7,942 nt of DNA from Ruminococcaceae bacterium UBA7147 (GCA_002491825.1 DKWR01000002.1:452-8393), one strand, 5' to 3'. Numbered from the stretch's first letter, positions 1-5,371 are shown. Notes: generated by a model not told the origin, from the sequence alone. Numbers and translations: made by a program.

Positions 1-26
1 GTGGACACGGCACGCCGTGTCCCTAC
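1..26 (-). repeat. Palindromic dispersed repeat, GTAGGGA-hairpin family, copy 1
   Basis: Bases 3-22 form a perfect hairpin: nine-base arms GGACACGGC and GCCGTGTCC around a two-base centre. On the minus strand it is led by GTAGGGA. The same 24 bases recur on the plus strand at 5372-5395 with only the orientation reversed. The composite elements at 1963-2042 and 5524-5602 begin with the same GTAGGGA lead but have different stems. There is no T-run, so this is not an obvious terminator. The left edge may be cut by the window. Confidence 0.85.
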
Positions 27-98
27 TTCAACGTTAGATATAACTGCAACGCTTACTGACTGAACTTAAATTTTGAATACCGAACAGGAGATATTAAT

Positions 99-1877
99 AT
101 GGACAATAACAATAACTTTGAAAACGGTTTTTACGGCTCTGCTCCGCAAAAGCCATTTACCGATAAAAGCAGTGACGTTCCCGTAAATCCGCAGGCTTTT
201 TCAGGCGAGGGCGAGAGCGTTAATCAGCCTGAACAGACTGCGTTTGATGAGCAGAATGTGCAGAATACAAACACTGCACCCGAACAGTCTCGGAATATCA
301 ATTACAGCAACGAGCCTTTCGGTGCGGAAAATCAGACTGCACCTGTGCAGAATACTCCCGAGGTACATAACGCACCGCAGGGAGCATATCAGCAGAATCC
401 CGATTATGCTTATGCACAGCACAATGATTATTCAAATCCGCAGTATTCGGCAAGGGTGAATTACCCGCAGAACGGAATGCCGGTTCAGAATAATTACGGC
501 GGTCAGAATGTGAATTACGGCGGCTACAATCTGCAGTATCAGTACAATCCTAATCCGCAGAATCAGTTCAACCCGAATTATCAGAATAACCGGAATCTGC
601 CTCCCCAGTACAACGCATATGCGCCTTATCCGCCGATGCCGCCGAGACCTCCGAAAAAGAAGGCGAACGCAGGTCTTATTGCGATTATTGTTGTGCTTTG
701 CGTTCTGCTTCTTGGAAGTATGGTTGGATATTTCGTTTATTTTGTTTCGGAAAACAACAAAAAACAAGACAACAATTCAAGCAACAGCTATAGCTTTACG
801 ATGCCGAATTACGGCTACAATATCCCGAGCACAGAGCCGACAACTGCTCCTGTTTCCGAACACAAGGAATCGGACTACAGCGACAAGGCTGACGCAAATT
901 ACAAGGGCGTTGTGCTTGAAAGCAAGCCGAAGGACGCTGACTCAAACAAAAGCTATACGGCTGAATCGGCATTTGACAAGGTGTCGGATTCCGTTGTCGG
1001 AATTGTCGGCTACACAGATGAAATCACAACCGTTGAAAATTCTGCAACGCAGGGCAGCGGAATTATCCTTACCTCCGACGGATATGTTGTAACGAACGCC
1101 CATGTTATCGGCAACAGCAAGACAACATATCTTTTGCAGGTCGTTACCTCCGACGGCAAGAGCTACAATGCAGGCGTAGTAGGCTATGACTCGAGAACCG
1201 ATATTGCAGTGCTCAAAATGGACGACGCAAAAGATCTTAAAGCCGCAACCTTCGGTGATTCCGAGAAGATTGAACTTGGCGAGGATATTATCGTTGTGGG
1301 CAACCCCGGCGGACTTGATTATCAGAACTCAATTACAAAGGGTATAGTTTCGGCTGTTGACAGAAAAATGTCGTCGACAAGCCTTGTAAAATACATTCAG
1401 ACCGACGCCGCAATCAACCCCGGCAACTCGGGCGGACCGATTGTGAACCTCTACGGTCAGGTTGTCGGCATTGCAACCGCTAAAATCGTTTCCGAAAAGT
1501 ACGAGGGAATGGGCTTTGCAATTCCGTCTGCGACTGCAAAGGATATAATTGACACGCTTATGAAGAAGAGCTATATCGAGGGCAGAGTTAAGATTGGAAT
1601 TACGGGCAGTAATGTTTCGTCAGATGTTGCTTCGGCTTATGGTATTCCGATGGGAATAATGGTTGACGAGATTTCAAAGGACGGTCCGTGCTATGGTACA
1701 GAGCTTAAGACCGATGATATTATTACGGGTGTTGACGACAAAGAAATTCAGTCGTTCAGCGATATTTACGAGATACTCGAAACTCACAAGCCGGGCGATA
1801 AGATTGTGATTAAGTATTACAGAATGTCGGACCAGTCTACAGGCGAGGTAGAAGTTACGCTTGCCGAGGATAAGTGA
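99..1877 (+). CDS. HtrA/DegP-like membrane-anchored serine protease with PDZ domain
   Basis: Envelope quality-control protease of the trypsin-like S1C (HtrA/Deg) family, which degrades or refolds misfolded exported proteins. Residues 1-185 are low complexity, rich in N, Q, P and Y, and should lie in the cytoplasm. A basic PPKKK stop precedes one transmembrane helix at about 192-217, followed by a polar linker to about 285. The protease domain covers about 286-490, with the full triad visible: His335 (TNAHV), Asp368 (SRTDIAVL) and Ser444 (GNSGGP). One PDZ domain fills about 495-589. Start chosen at ATG 99: AGGAG sits 8 bases upstream. Typical Firmicute HtrA proteins are about 400-500 residues with a much shorter cytoplasmic part; the 592-residue length comes from the N-terminal extension. 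It appears monocistronic, since repeats and no clear partner gene follow. Which paralogue (htrA, htrB or degP) cannot be told from sequence alone. Confidence 0.96.
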   Translation: MDNNNNFENGFYGSAPQKPFTDKSSDVPVNPQAFSGEGESVNQPEQTAFDEQNVQNTNTAPEQSRNINYSNEPFGAENQTAPVQNTPEVHNAPQGAYQQNPDYAYAQHNDYSNPQYSARVNYPQNGMPVQNNYGGQNVNYGGYNLQYQYNPNPQNQFNPNYQNNRNLPPQYNAYAPYPPMPPRPPKKKANAGLIAIIVVLCVLLLGSMVGYFVYFVSENNKKQDNNSSNSYSFTMPNYGYNIPSTEPTTAPVSEHKESDYSDKADANYKGVVLESKPKDADSNKSYTAESAFDKVSDSVVGIVGYTDEITTVENSATQGSGIILTSDGYVVTNAHVIGNSKTTYLLQVVTSDGKSYNAGVVGYDSRTDIAVLKMDDAKDLKAATFGDSEKIELGEDIIVVGNPGGLDYQNSITKGIVSAVDRKMSSTSLVKYIQTDAAINPGNSGGPIVNLYGQVVGIATAKIVSEKYEGMGFAIPSATAKDIIDTLMKKSYIEGRVKIGITGSNVSSDVASAYGIPMGIMVDEISKDGPCYGTELKTDDIITGVDDKEIQSFSDIYEILETHKPGDKIVIKYYRMSDQSTGEVEVTLAEDK

Positions 1878-1881
1878 TTTA

Positions 1882-1916
1882 TTAATGCGGAATGCGTAAT
1901 TCGGAATTAATGGTCG
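1882..1916 (+). repeat. Dispersed AT-rich repeat (TTAATGCGG...AATTAATGGTCG), copy 1
   Basis: Four bases after the htrA-like stop lies a sequence beginning TTAATGCGGAATGCGTAAT and ending AATTAATGGTCG. A close relative occurs in reverse orientation at 5678-5720, where TTAATGCGGATTGCGTAAT is followed by TTAATGGTCG. Shared blocks are seen directly; the function is unknown. It abuts another repeat (1917-1940), so repeats are nested or concatenated here. Confidence 0.7.
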
Positions 1917-1940
1917 GTCGAGTGCCTCGACACGCAAATC
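1917..1940 (+). repeat. Short hairpin plus CAAATC repeat, copy A
   Basis: Hairpin GTCGAG-TGC-CTCGAC (1917-1931) followed by CGCAAATC. Related copies stand at 5243-5270 and 7916-7942, where the hairpin is followed by GGGCAAATCGAG. Compared with the copy at 7916, the second stem pair has changed from C:G to T:A on both arms, so the stem is kept while its sequence varies. No T-run follows, so terminator function for the upstream gene is doubtful. Confidence 0.65.
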
Positions 1941-1962
1941 TCCGGATTTATATATTATTTAA

Positions 1963-2042
1963 TGTAGGGAACAGTCTTGACTGTTCCGAAAGGTTTATAA
2001 GTTAGTTGTAAATCAGCGGAACGGTCAAGACCGTTCCCTACA
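1963..2042 (+). repeat. Composite 80-base inverted-repeat element, copy 1
   Basis: Begins TGTAGGGAAC and ends GTTCCCTACA. Each end is itself a 20-base palindrome (GGAACAGTCTTGACTGTTCC on the left, GGAACGGTCAAGACCGTTCC on the right), and the two ends are inverted repeats of each other with two differences. The middle (about 1987-2015) contains GTTAG-TGTAA, shared with copy 2 at 5524-5602. No coding capacity. It resembles a bacterial REP-pair or MITE-like element. It ends 37 bases before the next start codon, so it may lie in that gene's leader or promoter region. Confidence 0.85.
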
Positions 2043-2079
2043 CTGCTGATTTATATAACGTGTAAAAAGGGGTACAATT

Positions 2080-3135
2080 ATGAAAAAACTGCTTGCGATT
2101 CTGCTTTCTGCGATTTTAGCAGGCTCGGTCGTTCTTGGCGGCTGTTCTGCGCAACCGCAGTCATCCGTTTCGGAAACTGTCGTTCAGACAACGCAGGAAA
2201 CCTCTGCGCCCATCATAGAAAATTCGAAATATGCCGACAGGGAAAACTGGGCGTATTTTGAAAATGAAGAGAGCGACAAAAAAGCCGATGTGTTTTTCCT
2301 TTGCCCCACAGTTTACGGCGGCTCGGAAAGTGAGCTGAATATGTCGCTCAAAGACGAAGAAACCAAGGCGAATTTCCTCGGCGCAACGAATATGGAAAAG
2401 GGAATCTATGACGATGAGTGCAGATTTTTTGCTCCGTATTACAGCCAGATAGGACTTGCGGTTTACGCTATGAGCGAGGAAGTTTGCAGTGAACAGCTTG
2501 ATGTTGCTTTTAGTGATGTCAAGGAAGCCTTTGAATATTATATGCAGAACTGCAACAACGGCAGACCGATAATTATTGCGGGATTTTCGCAGGGCGCCGA
2601 TATGAGCATAAGACTTGTAAAGGAGTGCTTTGGTGACGAACAGCGGCAGAAACAGCTTGTAGCCTGCTACGCAATCGGCTGGAGATTCACCGAGGAAGAA
2701 GTCAGCGAATATCCGCAACTAAGGGCGGCGCAGGGTGAGAGCGATACGGGAGTTGTCATTTCCTTTAACAGCGAAGCGGAGAGCGTCAGCACCTCGCTTA
2801 TGGTGCCCAAGGGCATAAAAACGCTTTCAATCAATCCACTCAACTGGAAAACCGACTCGACCAAAGCCGACAGGAGCGAAAACCTCGGCGCTTGCTTTAC
2901 CGACTACAGCGGCAACATTACAAGTGAGATTGCAAACCTCACCGGCGCATACATCGACAACAACCGTGGAACGCTCAAGGTGACGGATATTTCGCCAAAG
3001 GATTATCCCTCGTCGCTCGACATAATGGGCAAGGGCGTTTACCACATCTACGACTACCAATTTTTCTACAGAAACCTTGAAAAAAACGTTCAGACACGCC
3101 TGAACGCATATCTGAACGCTGATACTAATACCTAA
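2080..3135 (+). CDS. DUF3089-type alpha/beta-hydrolase lipoprotein
   Basis: Predicted lipid-anchored, extracytoplasmic serine hydrolase of 351 residues; substrate unknown. The signal peptide (MKK, then a hydrophobic run to residue 21) ends in the lipobox LGGC with Cys22 as the modified residue, followed by a Ser/Thr/Gln-rich tether to about residue 45. The fold is suggested by VFFLCPTVYG (71-80), the nucleophile elbow GFSQG with Ser170, SINPLNW near 250-256, and a late His322 in YHIYDY as candidate catalytic histidine. These landmarks match what I recall of DUF3089; a profile search would settle it. Start at ATG 2080 is supported by AAAAGGGG 7 bases upstream and by the signal peptide at the exact N-terminus. 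The gene ends at a shared bidirectional terminator and is convergent with the minus-strand unit beyond it. It appears monocistronic. Confidence 0.88.
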   Translation: MKKLLAILLSAILAGSVVLGGCSAQPQSSVSETVVQTTQETSAPIIENSKYADRENWAYFENEESDKKADVFFLCPTVYGGSESELNMSLKDEETKANFLGATNMEKGIYDDECRFFAPYYSQIGLAVYAMSEEVCSEQLDVAFSDVKEAFEYYMQNCNNGRPIIIAGFSQGADMSIRLVKECFGDEQRQKQLVACYAIGWRFTEEEVSEYPQLRAAQGESDTGVVISFNSEAESVSTSLMVPKGIKTLSINPLNWKTDSTKADRSENLGACFTDYSGNITSEIANLTGAYIDNNRGTLKVTDISPKDYPSSLDIMGKGVYHIYDYQFFYRNLEKNVQTRLNAYLNADTNT

Positions 3136-3162
3136 TTAAATCTTTGTTGTTTCATAATAAAC

Positions 3163-3316
3163 TTATAAAAGAGGACTGCGAGAACAGTCCTCTTTTGCTT
3201 ACATTTTCCACTTATACGGTAGGATTCACCTCTTGTACAACTTCCACTTATTCGGCAGGACCCTCCGCTTTTTACAGAAACAAGAGCTTCTGTAAGATAA
3301 GAAACATCTTATCACT
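3163..3316 (-). ncRNA. Candidate structured small RNA with consensus promoter and terminator
   Basis: The unit is defined by a perfect sigma-A promoter (3323-3351) and the 12-bp terminator at 3167-3196, giving an RNA of about 150 bases read on the minus strand. In RNA order it holds: hairpin 1 (GATAAGA-TGTT-TCTTATC, 3313-3296); immediately abutting hairpin 2 (UUACAGAA, eight-base loop GCUCUUGU, UUCUGUAA, 3295-3272); two 37-base imperfect copies with period 36 (3272-3236 and 3236-3200; 28 of 37 identical), each able to form a small stem-loop exposing UCCU; and the terminator hairpin. Seven loop bases of hairpin 2 (CUCUUGU) are complementary to ACAAGAG at 3236-3230, making a pseudoknot possible. 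No convincing ORF with a ribosome binding site lies inside. I do not recognise the family. It could be a trans-acting regulator or the 3' part of the lexA-operon transcript. Ends are inferred. Confidence 0.6.
3167..3196. terminator. Bidirectional rho-independent terminator
   Basis: Perfect 12-bp stem AAAAGAGGACTG / CAGTCCTCTTTT around the six-base loop CGAGAA. A-run and T-run on opposite sides of the stem allow it to stop transcription from both directions. It lies 31 bases after the stop of the DUF3089-type gene on + and ends the candidate small RNA and the lexA operon on -. Confidence 0.9.
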
Positions 3317-3322
3317 AATATT

Positions 3323-3351
3323 ATTATACATAGACATAATAATTATGTCAA
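3323..3351 (-). promoter_or_regulatory. Perfect consensus sigma-A promoter for the small RNA
   Basis: On the minus strand TTGACA (3351-3346), a 17-base spacer and TATAAT (3328-3323): both hexamers are perfect and spacing is optimal. It fires away from the lexA operon into the gene-free spacer, and its -35 begins 18 bases after the stop codon of the operon's last gene. The predicted start is near 3316. Confidence 0.8.
3333..3349. promoter_or_regulatory. Perfect palindrome overlapping the -35 and spacer: possible operator
   Basis: GACATAAT, one central base, ATTATGTC: eight-base perfect arms. It covers four bases of the -35 hexamer and most of the spacer of the small-RNA promoter, the usual place for a repressor site. 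The regulator is unknown, and AT-rich palindromes arise by chance more easily than GC-rich ones. Confidence 0.4.
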
Positions 3352-3368
3352 GGGAAATATACTTCAAA

Positions 3369-4286
3369 TTAAAATGACTGATTCAGCCATTCGGAGATGA
3401 TTTTATAATTCTCTTTGTGAAAGCCGTGAACGTCGTCGTCATAGCATACAAATTTGCAGTTGACATTGTACTCTTCAAATTTTTTATTCAATTCTTCTGC
3501 CTGTGCAAAGGATACTTGCTTGTCGAGCTTACTGTGAATCATCAGTACAGGAACTTTTATTTCGTCTGCCCAGTAAACCGCCGAACGCTTTTCATATTCA
3601 TACGGCAAATCATCGGGTGAACCTCCGATATAATTCTGAAGGACGGTTTTCATATCATCTCTGTCGTTATAGGCTTTTAACAAGTCGCTGACCGCCGAAA
3701 CGGCAATTATGCGTTTTACACGGCTGTCTGTTCGTGCTGTCATATACGTCATCATTCCGCCTCGTGATACTCCTGCAACACACAGATTATCAATGCTTGC
3801 AAATTCAAAGCAGTTTTCGCATAAATCAATCAGTGTTGTGACATCTGTCAAATCGTCACCGCCAAATTGGTCTTGTCCTGTTCCGCCGTCGGCACCTCTG
3901 TATTGCGAGGCTAAAACAATTCTGTCGGTTTCGGCTGATATTGTCGCAGTGTATTCATCATCAAGAAAACCGATTTTGCTGTTTCCGCCACGGTTGTAAA
4001 TGATGCATTCATATGGATTCAGGCTTTCAATACAGCCAATCGGAATGGAAATGTACGCTTTTACGCTGTAAATATCAGATGTGTATGTGAATTTGTATGT
4101 AACACATTTTTCGCTCAATTCACTGTTTAATGCTATCGGTTCAATGTCGGAAATTCCGCTTTTGTTTTCATATGATTCAAAATTATAAGGACTGTCAGGA
4201 GATATATTCAATTTTGCCGTGTGTTTGCAACCTGCAAAAAACACCGTAATGATTATTGTAAGAAGAATTGCGAGCGGCTTTTTCAT
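3369..4286 (-). CDS. Prolyl-oligopeptidase-like alpha/beta-hydrolase lipoprotein, second gene of the lexA operon
   Basis: Predicted lipid-anchored serine hydrolase (305 residues) acting outside the membrane, an esterase or peptidase-type fold of the S9/dienelactone-hydrolase group; substrate unknown. The signal peptide ends in lipobox FAGC with Cys20. A beta-rich segment to about residue 95 is followed by YNRGG (97-101), a likely oxyanion-hole loop, then QYRGADGG (128-135). The catalytic triad is visible: Ser174 in GVSRG, Asp255 in HSKLDKQV, and His287 in DDDVHGF. Start ATG 4286 has GGAG eight bases upstream, and that site lies inside the last codons of lexA; only five bases separate the lexA stop from this start, so translation is probably coupled. 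It is unrelated in sequence to the other lipoprotein hydrolase in this window. No terminator directly follows its stop; the first strong one is at 3196-3167. Confidence 0.9.
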   Translation of the reverse strand: MKKPLAILLTIIITVFFAGCKHTAKLNISPDSPYNFESYENKSGISDIEPIALNSELSEKCVTYKFTYTSDIYSVKAYISIPIGCIESLNPYECIIYNRGGNSKIGFLDDEYTATISAETDRIVLASQYRGADGGTGQDQFGGDDLTDVTTLIDLCENCFEFASIDNLCVAGVSRGGMMTYMTARTDSRVKRIIAVSAVSDLLKAYNDRDDMKTVLQNYIGGSPDDLPYEYEKRSAVYWADEIKVPVLMIHSKLDKQVSFAQAEELNKKFEEYNVNCKFVCYDDDVHGFHKENYKIISEWLNQSF

Positions 4287-4291
4287 CTCTG

Positions 4292-4882
4292 TTACTCCAT
4301 ATATCTTACAAGGGAAATGACCTTGCCGAGCAGTACGACCTCGTCAACTATAATCGGCTCAAAGCTGTTGTTTTCAGGTTGTAGGCGGAAATGACCGTTT
4401 TCCTTGTAAAATCTCTTTACGGTTGCCTCGTCACCGACAAGCGCAACTACGATTTCGCCGTTTTCGGCAACAGGGGTGCGGTGGACGATTACAATATCGT
4501 TGTCGAGAATACCTGCGTTTATCATACTTTCGCCCTGAACACGCAGAGCAAAAAGCTCTCTGCCTCGTTTAAGACCTTCGGGAACGGGCACGTAGCACTC
4601 GATGTCCTCAACGGCAAGAATCGGGTAGCCTGCGGCAACTCGTCCGAGCACGGGAACTCCTGCCGACTTTTCCTCTCCGCTGATTTTTATGCATCTGTTT
4701 ACGCCGTGTTCACGGGTGATTAACCCCTTTTCTTCAAGCGCCGTAAGGTGATGATGAACTGTTGAGGTTGAGCTTAATCCTGTTTCGTTGCATATTTCAC
4801 GCACAGAGGGAACTCTGCCCTCGACAGAGCATTCCTTGAGATAGTCCAGAATCTTCTGCTGGCTTTTGCTTAAGGGTTTCAT
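4292..4882 (-). CDS. lexA: LexA repressor, SOS response autoprotease
   Basis: SOS-response repressor that binds operator DNA as a dimer and cleaves itself when stimulated by RecA filaments. The 196-residue protein has an N-terminal winged helix-turn-helix (1-66; SVREICNETGLSSTSTVHHH is the recognition region) and a C-terminal S24 peptidase domain. The cleavage bond is Ala84-Gly85 (RVAAGYP), with nucleophile Ser119 (QGESM) and general base Lys156 (ATVKRF). These are the same residue numbers as in Escherichia coli LexA, which strongly supports the chosen start. An in-frame ATG lies 57 bases further upstream (4939), but it falls inside the promoter and operator. ATG 4882 has GGAAAGGTG ending nine bases upstream. 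It is first gene of a two-gene operon with a lipoprotein hydrolase. Probably autoregulated through the site at 4934-4945. Confidence 0.97.
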   Translation of the reverse strand: MKPLSKSQQKILDYLKECSVEGRVPSVREICNETGLSSTSTVHHHLTALEEKGLITREHGVNRCIKISGEEKSAGVPVLGRVAAGYPILAVEDIECYVPVPEGLKRGRELFALRVQGESMINAGILDNDIVIVHRTPVAENGEIVVALVGDEATVKRFYKENGHFRLQPENNSFEPIIVDEVVLLGKVISLVRYME

Positions 4883-4906
4883 AAAATCACGCACCTTTCC
4901 GACTAA

Positions 4907-4935
4907 AGTATAACATATAAAAGCAGAAAAATCAA
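4907..4935 (-). promoter_or_regulatory. lexA promoter
   Basis: On the minus strand TTGATT (4935-4930), a 17-base spacer and TATACT (4912-4907), with an extended -10 TGT directly before it. The predicted start near 4900 leaves a leader of under 20 bases, just enough for the ribosome binding site. Confidence 0.75.
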
Positions 4936-4945
4936 ACATTTGTTT
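4934..4945. promoter_or_regulatory. Candidate LexA operator (SOS-box-like)
   Basis: AAAC-ATTT-GTTT: palindromic four-base arms with a four-base core, the same layout as the Gram-positive SOS box GAAC-N4-GTTC but with the outer G/C replaced by A/T on both sides. It overlaps the first two bases of the lexA -35, where a bound repressor would block RNA polymerase. The position is the strongest argument; the outer-base deviation lowers confidence. Confidence 0.5.
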
Positions 4946-5049
4946 TACTTTTTTGAAGGTTTTTCAAAATATGACACAAAATAATCTTATGTACATAAAA
5001 ACGACAGAAATTCTTGCGAAAAACATATAGTTTTCAAAGCAAATTCAAT

Positions 5050-5078
5050 TTGATTTCACACAGTTTTCAAACTAATAT
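5050..5078 (+). promoter_or_regulatory. Candidate promoter of the second RNA unit
   Basis: TTGATT (5050-5055), a 17-base spacer and TAATAT (5073-5078). Spacing is ideal, but the -10 matches consensus at only four of six positions (including the key first A and last T). It is divergent from lexA. Confidence 0.4.
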
Positions 5079-5084
5079 TGTTTA

Positions 5085-5241
5085 ATATAAGCGTACTCAA
5101 AAGACGGAACCGCAACCGTCAGAGTATAATTGTTCTACCCTCCTCAATACGAACCAACGTAGAGGTTCGTACTTGTACCCCTCATTTTTTAAAGAACAGA
5201 AAACGCCAAACCTTCCGTAAGGGTTTGGCGTTTTCATTTTT
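5085..5241 (+). ncRNA. Candidate structured small RNA with a C-rich anti-Shine-Dalgarno segment
   Basis: A run of stem-loops ending in a strong terminator. Hairpin 1 (5093-5127) is a two-part stem: outer GTACTC/GAGTAT with one G:U pair, inner GACGG/CCGTC around an eight-base loop. Hairpin 2 (5148-5171) has an 8-bp stem TACGAACC/GGTTCGTA with loop AACGTAGA. Between them lies UCUACCCUCCUC: its UCUAC (5134-5138) can pair with GUAGA in the loop of hairpin 2 (5159-5163), and its CCCUCC is complementary to ribosome binding sites. A second C-rich stretch (UACCCCUC, 5176-5183) precedes the terminator. The strand is uncertain: the hairpins are nearly symmetric, and the minus strand could form GACGG/CCGTC followed by TTTT. 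No ORF here looks genuine. I do not recognise the family. Confidence 0.4.
5200..5234 (+). terminator. Strong rho-independent terminator
   Basis: Perfect 13-bp stem AAAACGCCAAACC / GGTTTGGCGTTTT around a nine-base loop, followed by CATTTTT. No protein gene on the plus strand ends within 2 kb upstream, so it must serve a non-coding transcript (the unit above) or, in reverse, something read from the right. It also has a T-rich exit on the minus strand, but a poorer one. Confidence 0.85.
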
Positions 5242-5242
5242 G

Positions 5243-5270
5243 GCAGGGTAGCCCCTGCGGGCAAATCGAG
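5243..5270 (+). repeat. Short hairpin plus GGGCAAATCGAG repeat, copy C
   Basis: Hairpin GCAGGG-TAGC-CCCTGC (5243-5258) followed by GG and GCAAATCGAG. The tail matches the copy at 7916-7942 exactly, while the hairpin stem is different in sequence. It directly follows the terminator at 5200-5234. Confidence 0.65.
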
Positions 5271-5371
5271 CGGAAAAGTCGGTTTGTTTGGAGAGAATTG
5301 CAGCCCGAATTTTAAATTGATATATAGGTAACGTTTCGGGATGTCTATACAGGAAATGTTTGTTTTCAGTC
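5271..5371. other. Gene-free stretch between repeats, nothing recognised
   Basis: About 100 bases between two repeats. Open frames cross it on the minus strand, but none has a ribosome binding site or protein-like composition, and they run through the neighbouring terminator and repeats. CCCGAA and TTCGGG could pair over a long loop, which is not convincing. Confidence 0.4.

Noticed and set aside
1917..1931. Hairpin as terminator of the HtrA gene
   Set aside because: Only a 6-bp stem with no T-run after it; better explained as a dispersed repeat.
1882..2042. Repeat cluster as a CRISPR array or as a transposon with its own gene
   Set aside because: The repeats are palindromic, adjacent and of different families, without regular spacers; no transposase or cas gene is present in the window.
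3264..3307. Eleven-codon ORF with ATG at 3307 on the minus strand (MFLILQKLLFL) inside the candidate RNA
   Set aside because: It begins about ten bases after the predicted transcript start with no ribosome binding site, and its codons lie within the two hairpins. The five leucine codons recall a leader peptide, but no amino-acid gene follows.
3144..3377. Plus-strand 77-codon frame in the spacer after the DUF3089-type gene
   Set aside because: It crosses the terminator hairpin and the small-RNA structures and lacks a ribosome binding site.
4883..4939. Longer LexA starting at 4939
   Set aside because: The extra 19 residues overlap the -35, -10 and operator, have no ribosome binding site, and would break the exact residue-number match with known LexA (Ala84-Gly85, Ser119, Lys156).
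5010..5036. Second LexA-like site, AAAC-N5-GTTT, near 5023
   Set aside because: The core spacing is five rather than four bases and it lies far upstream of the lexA promoter.
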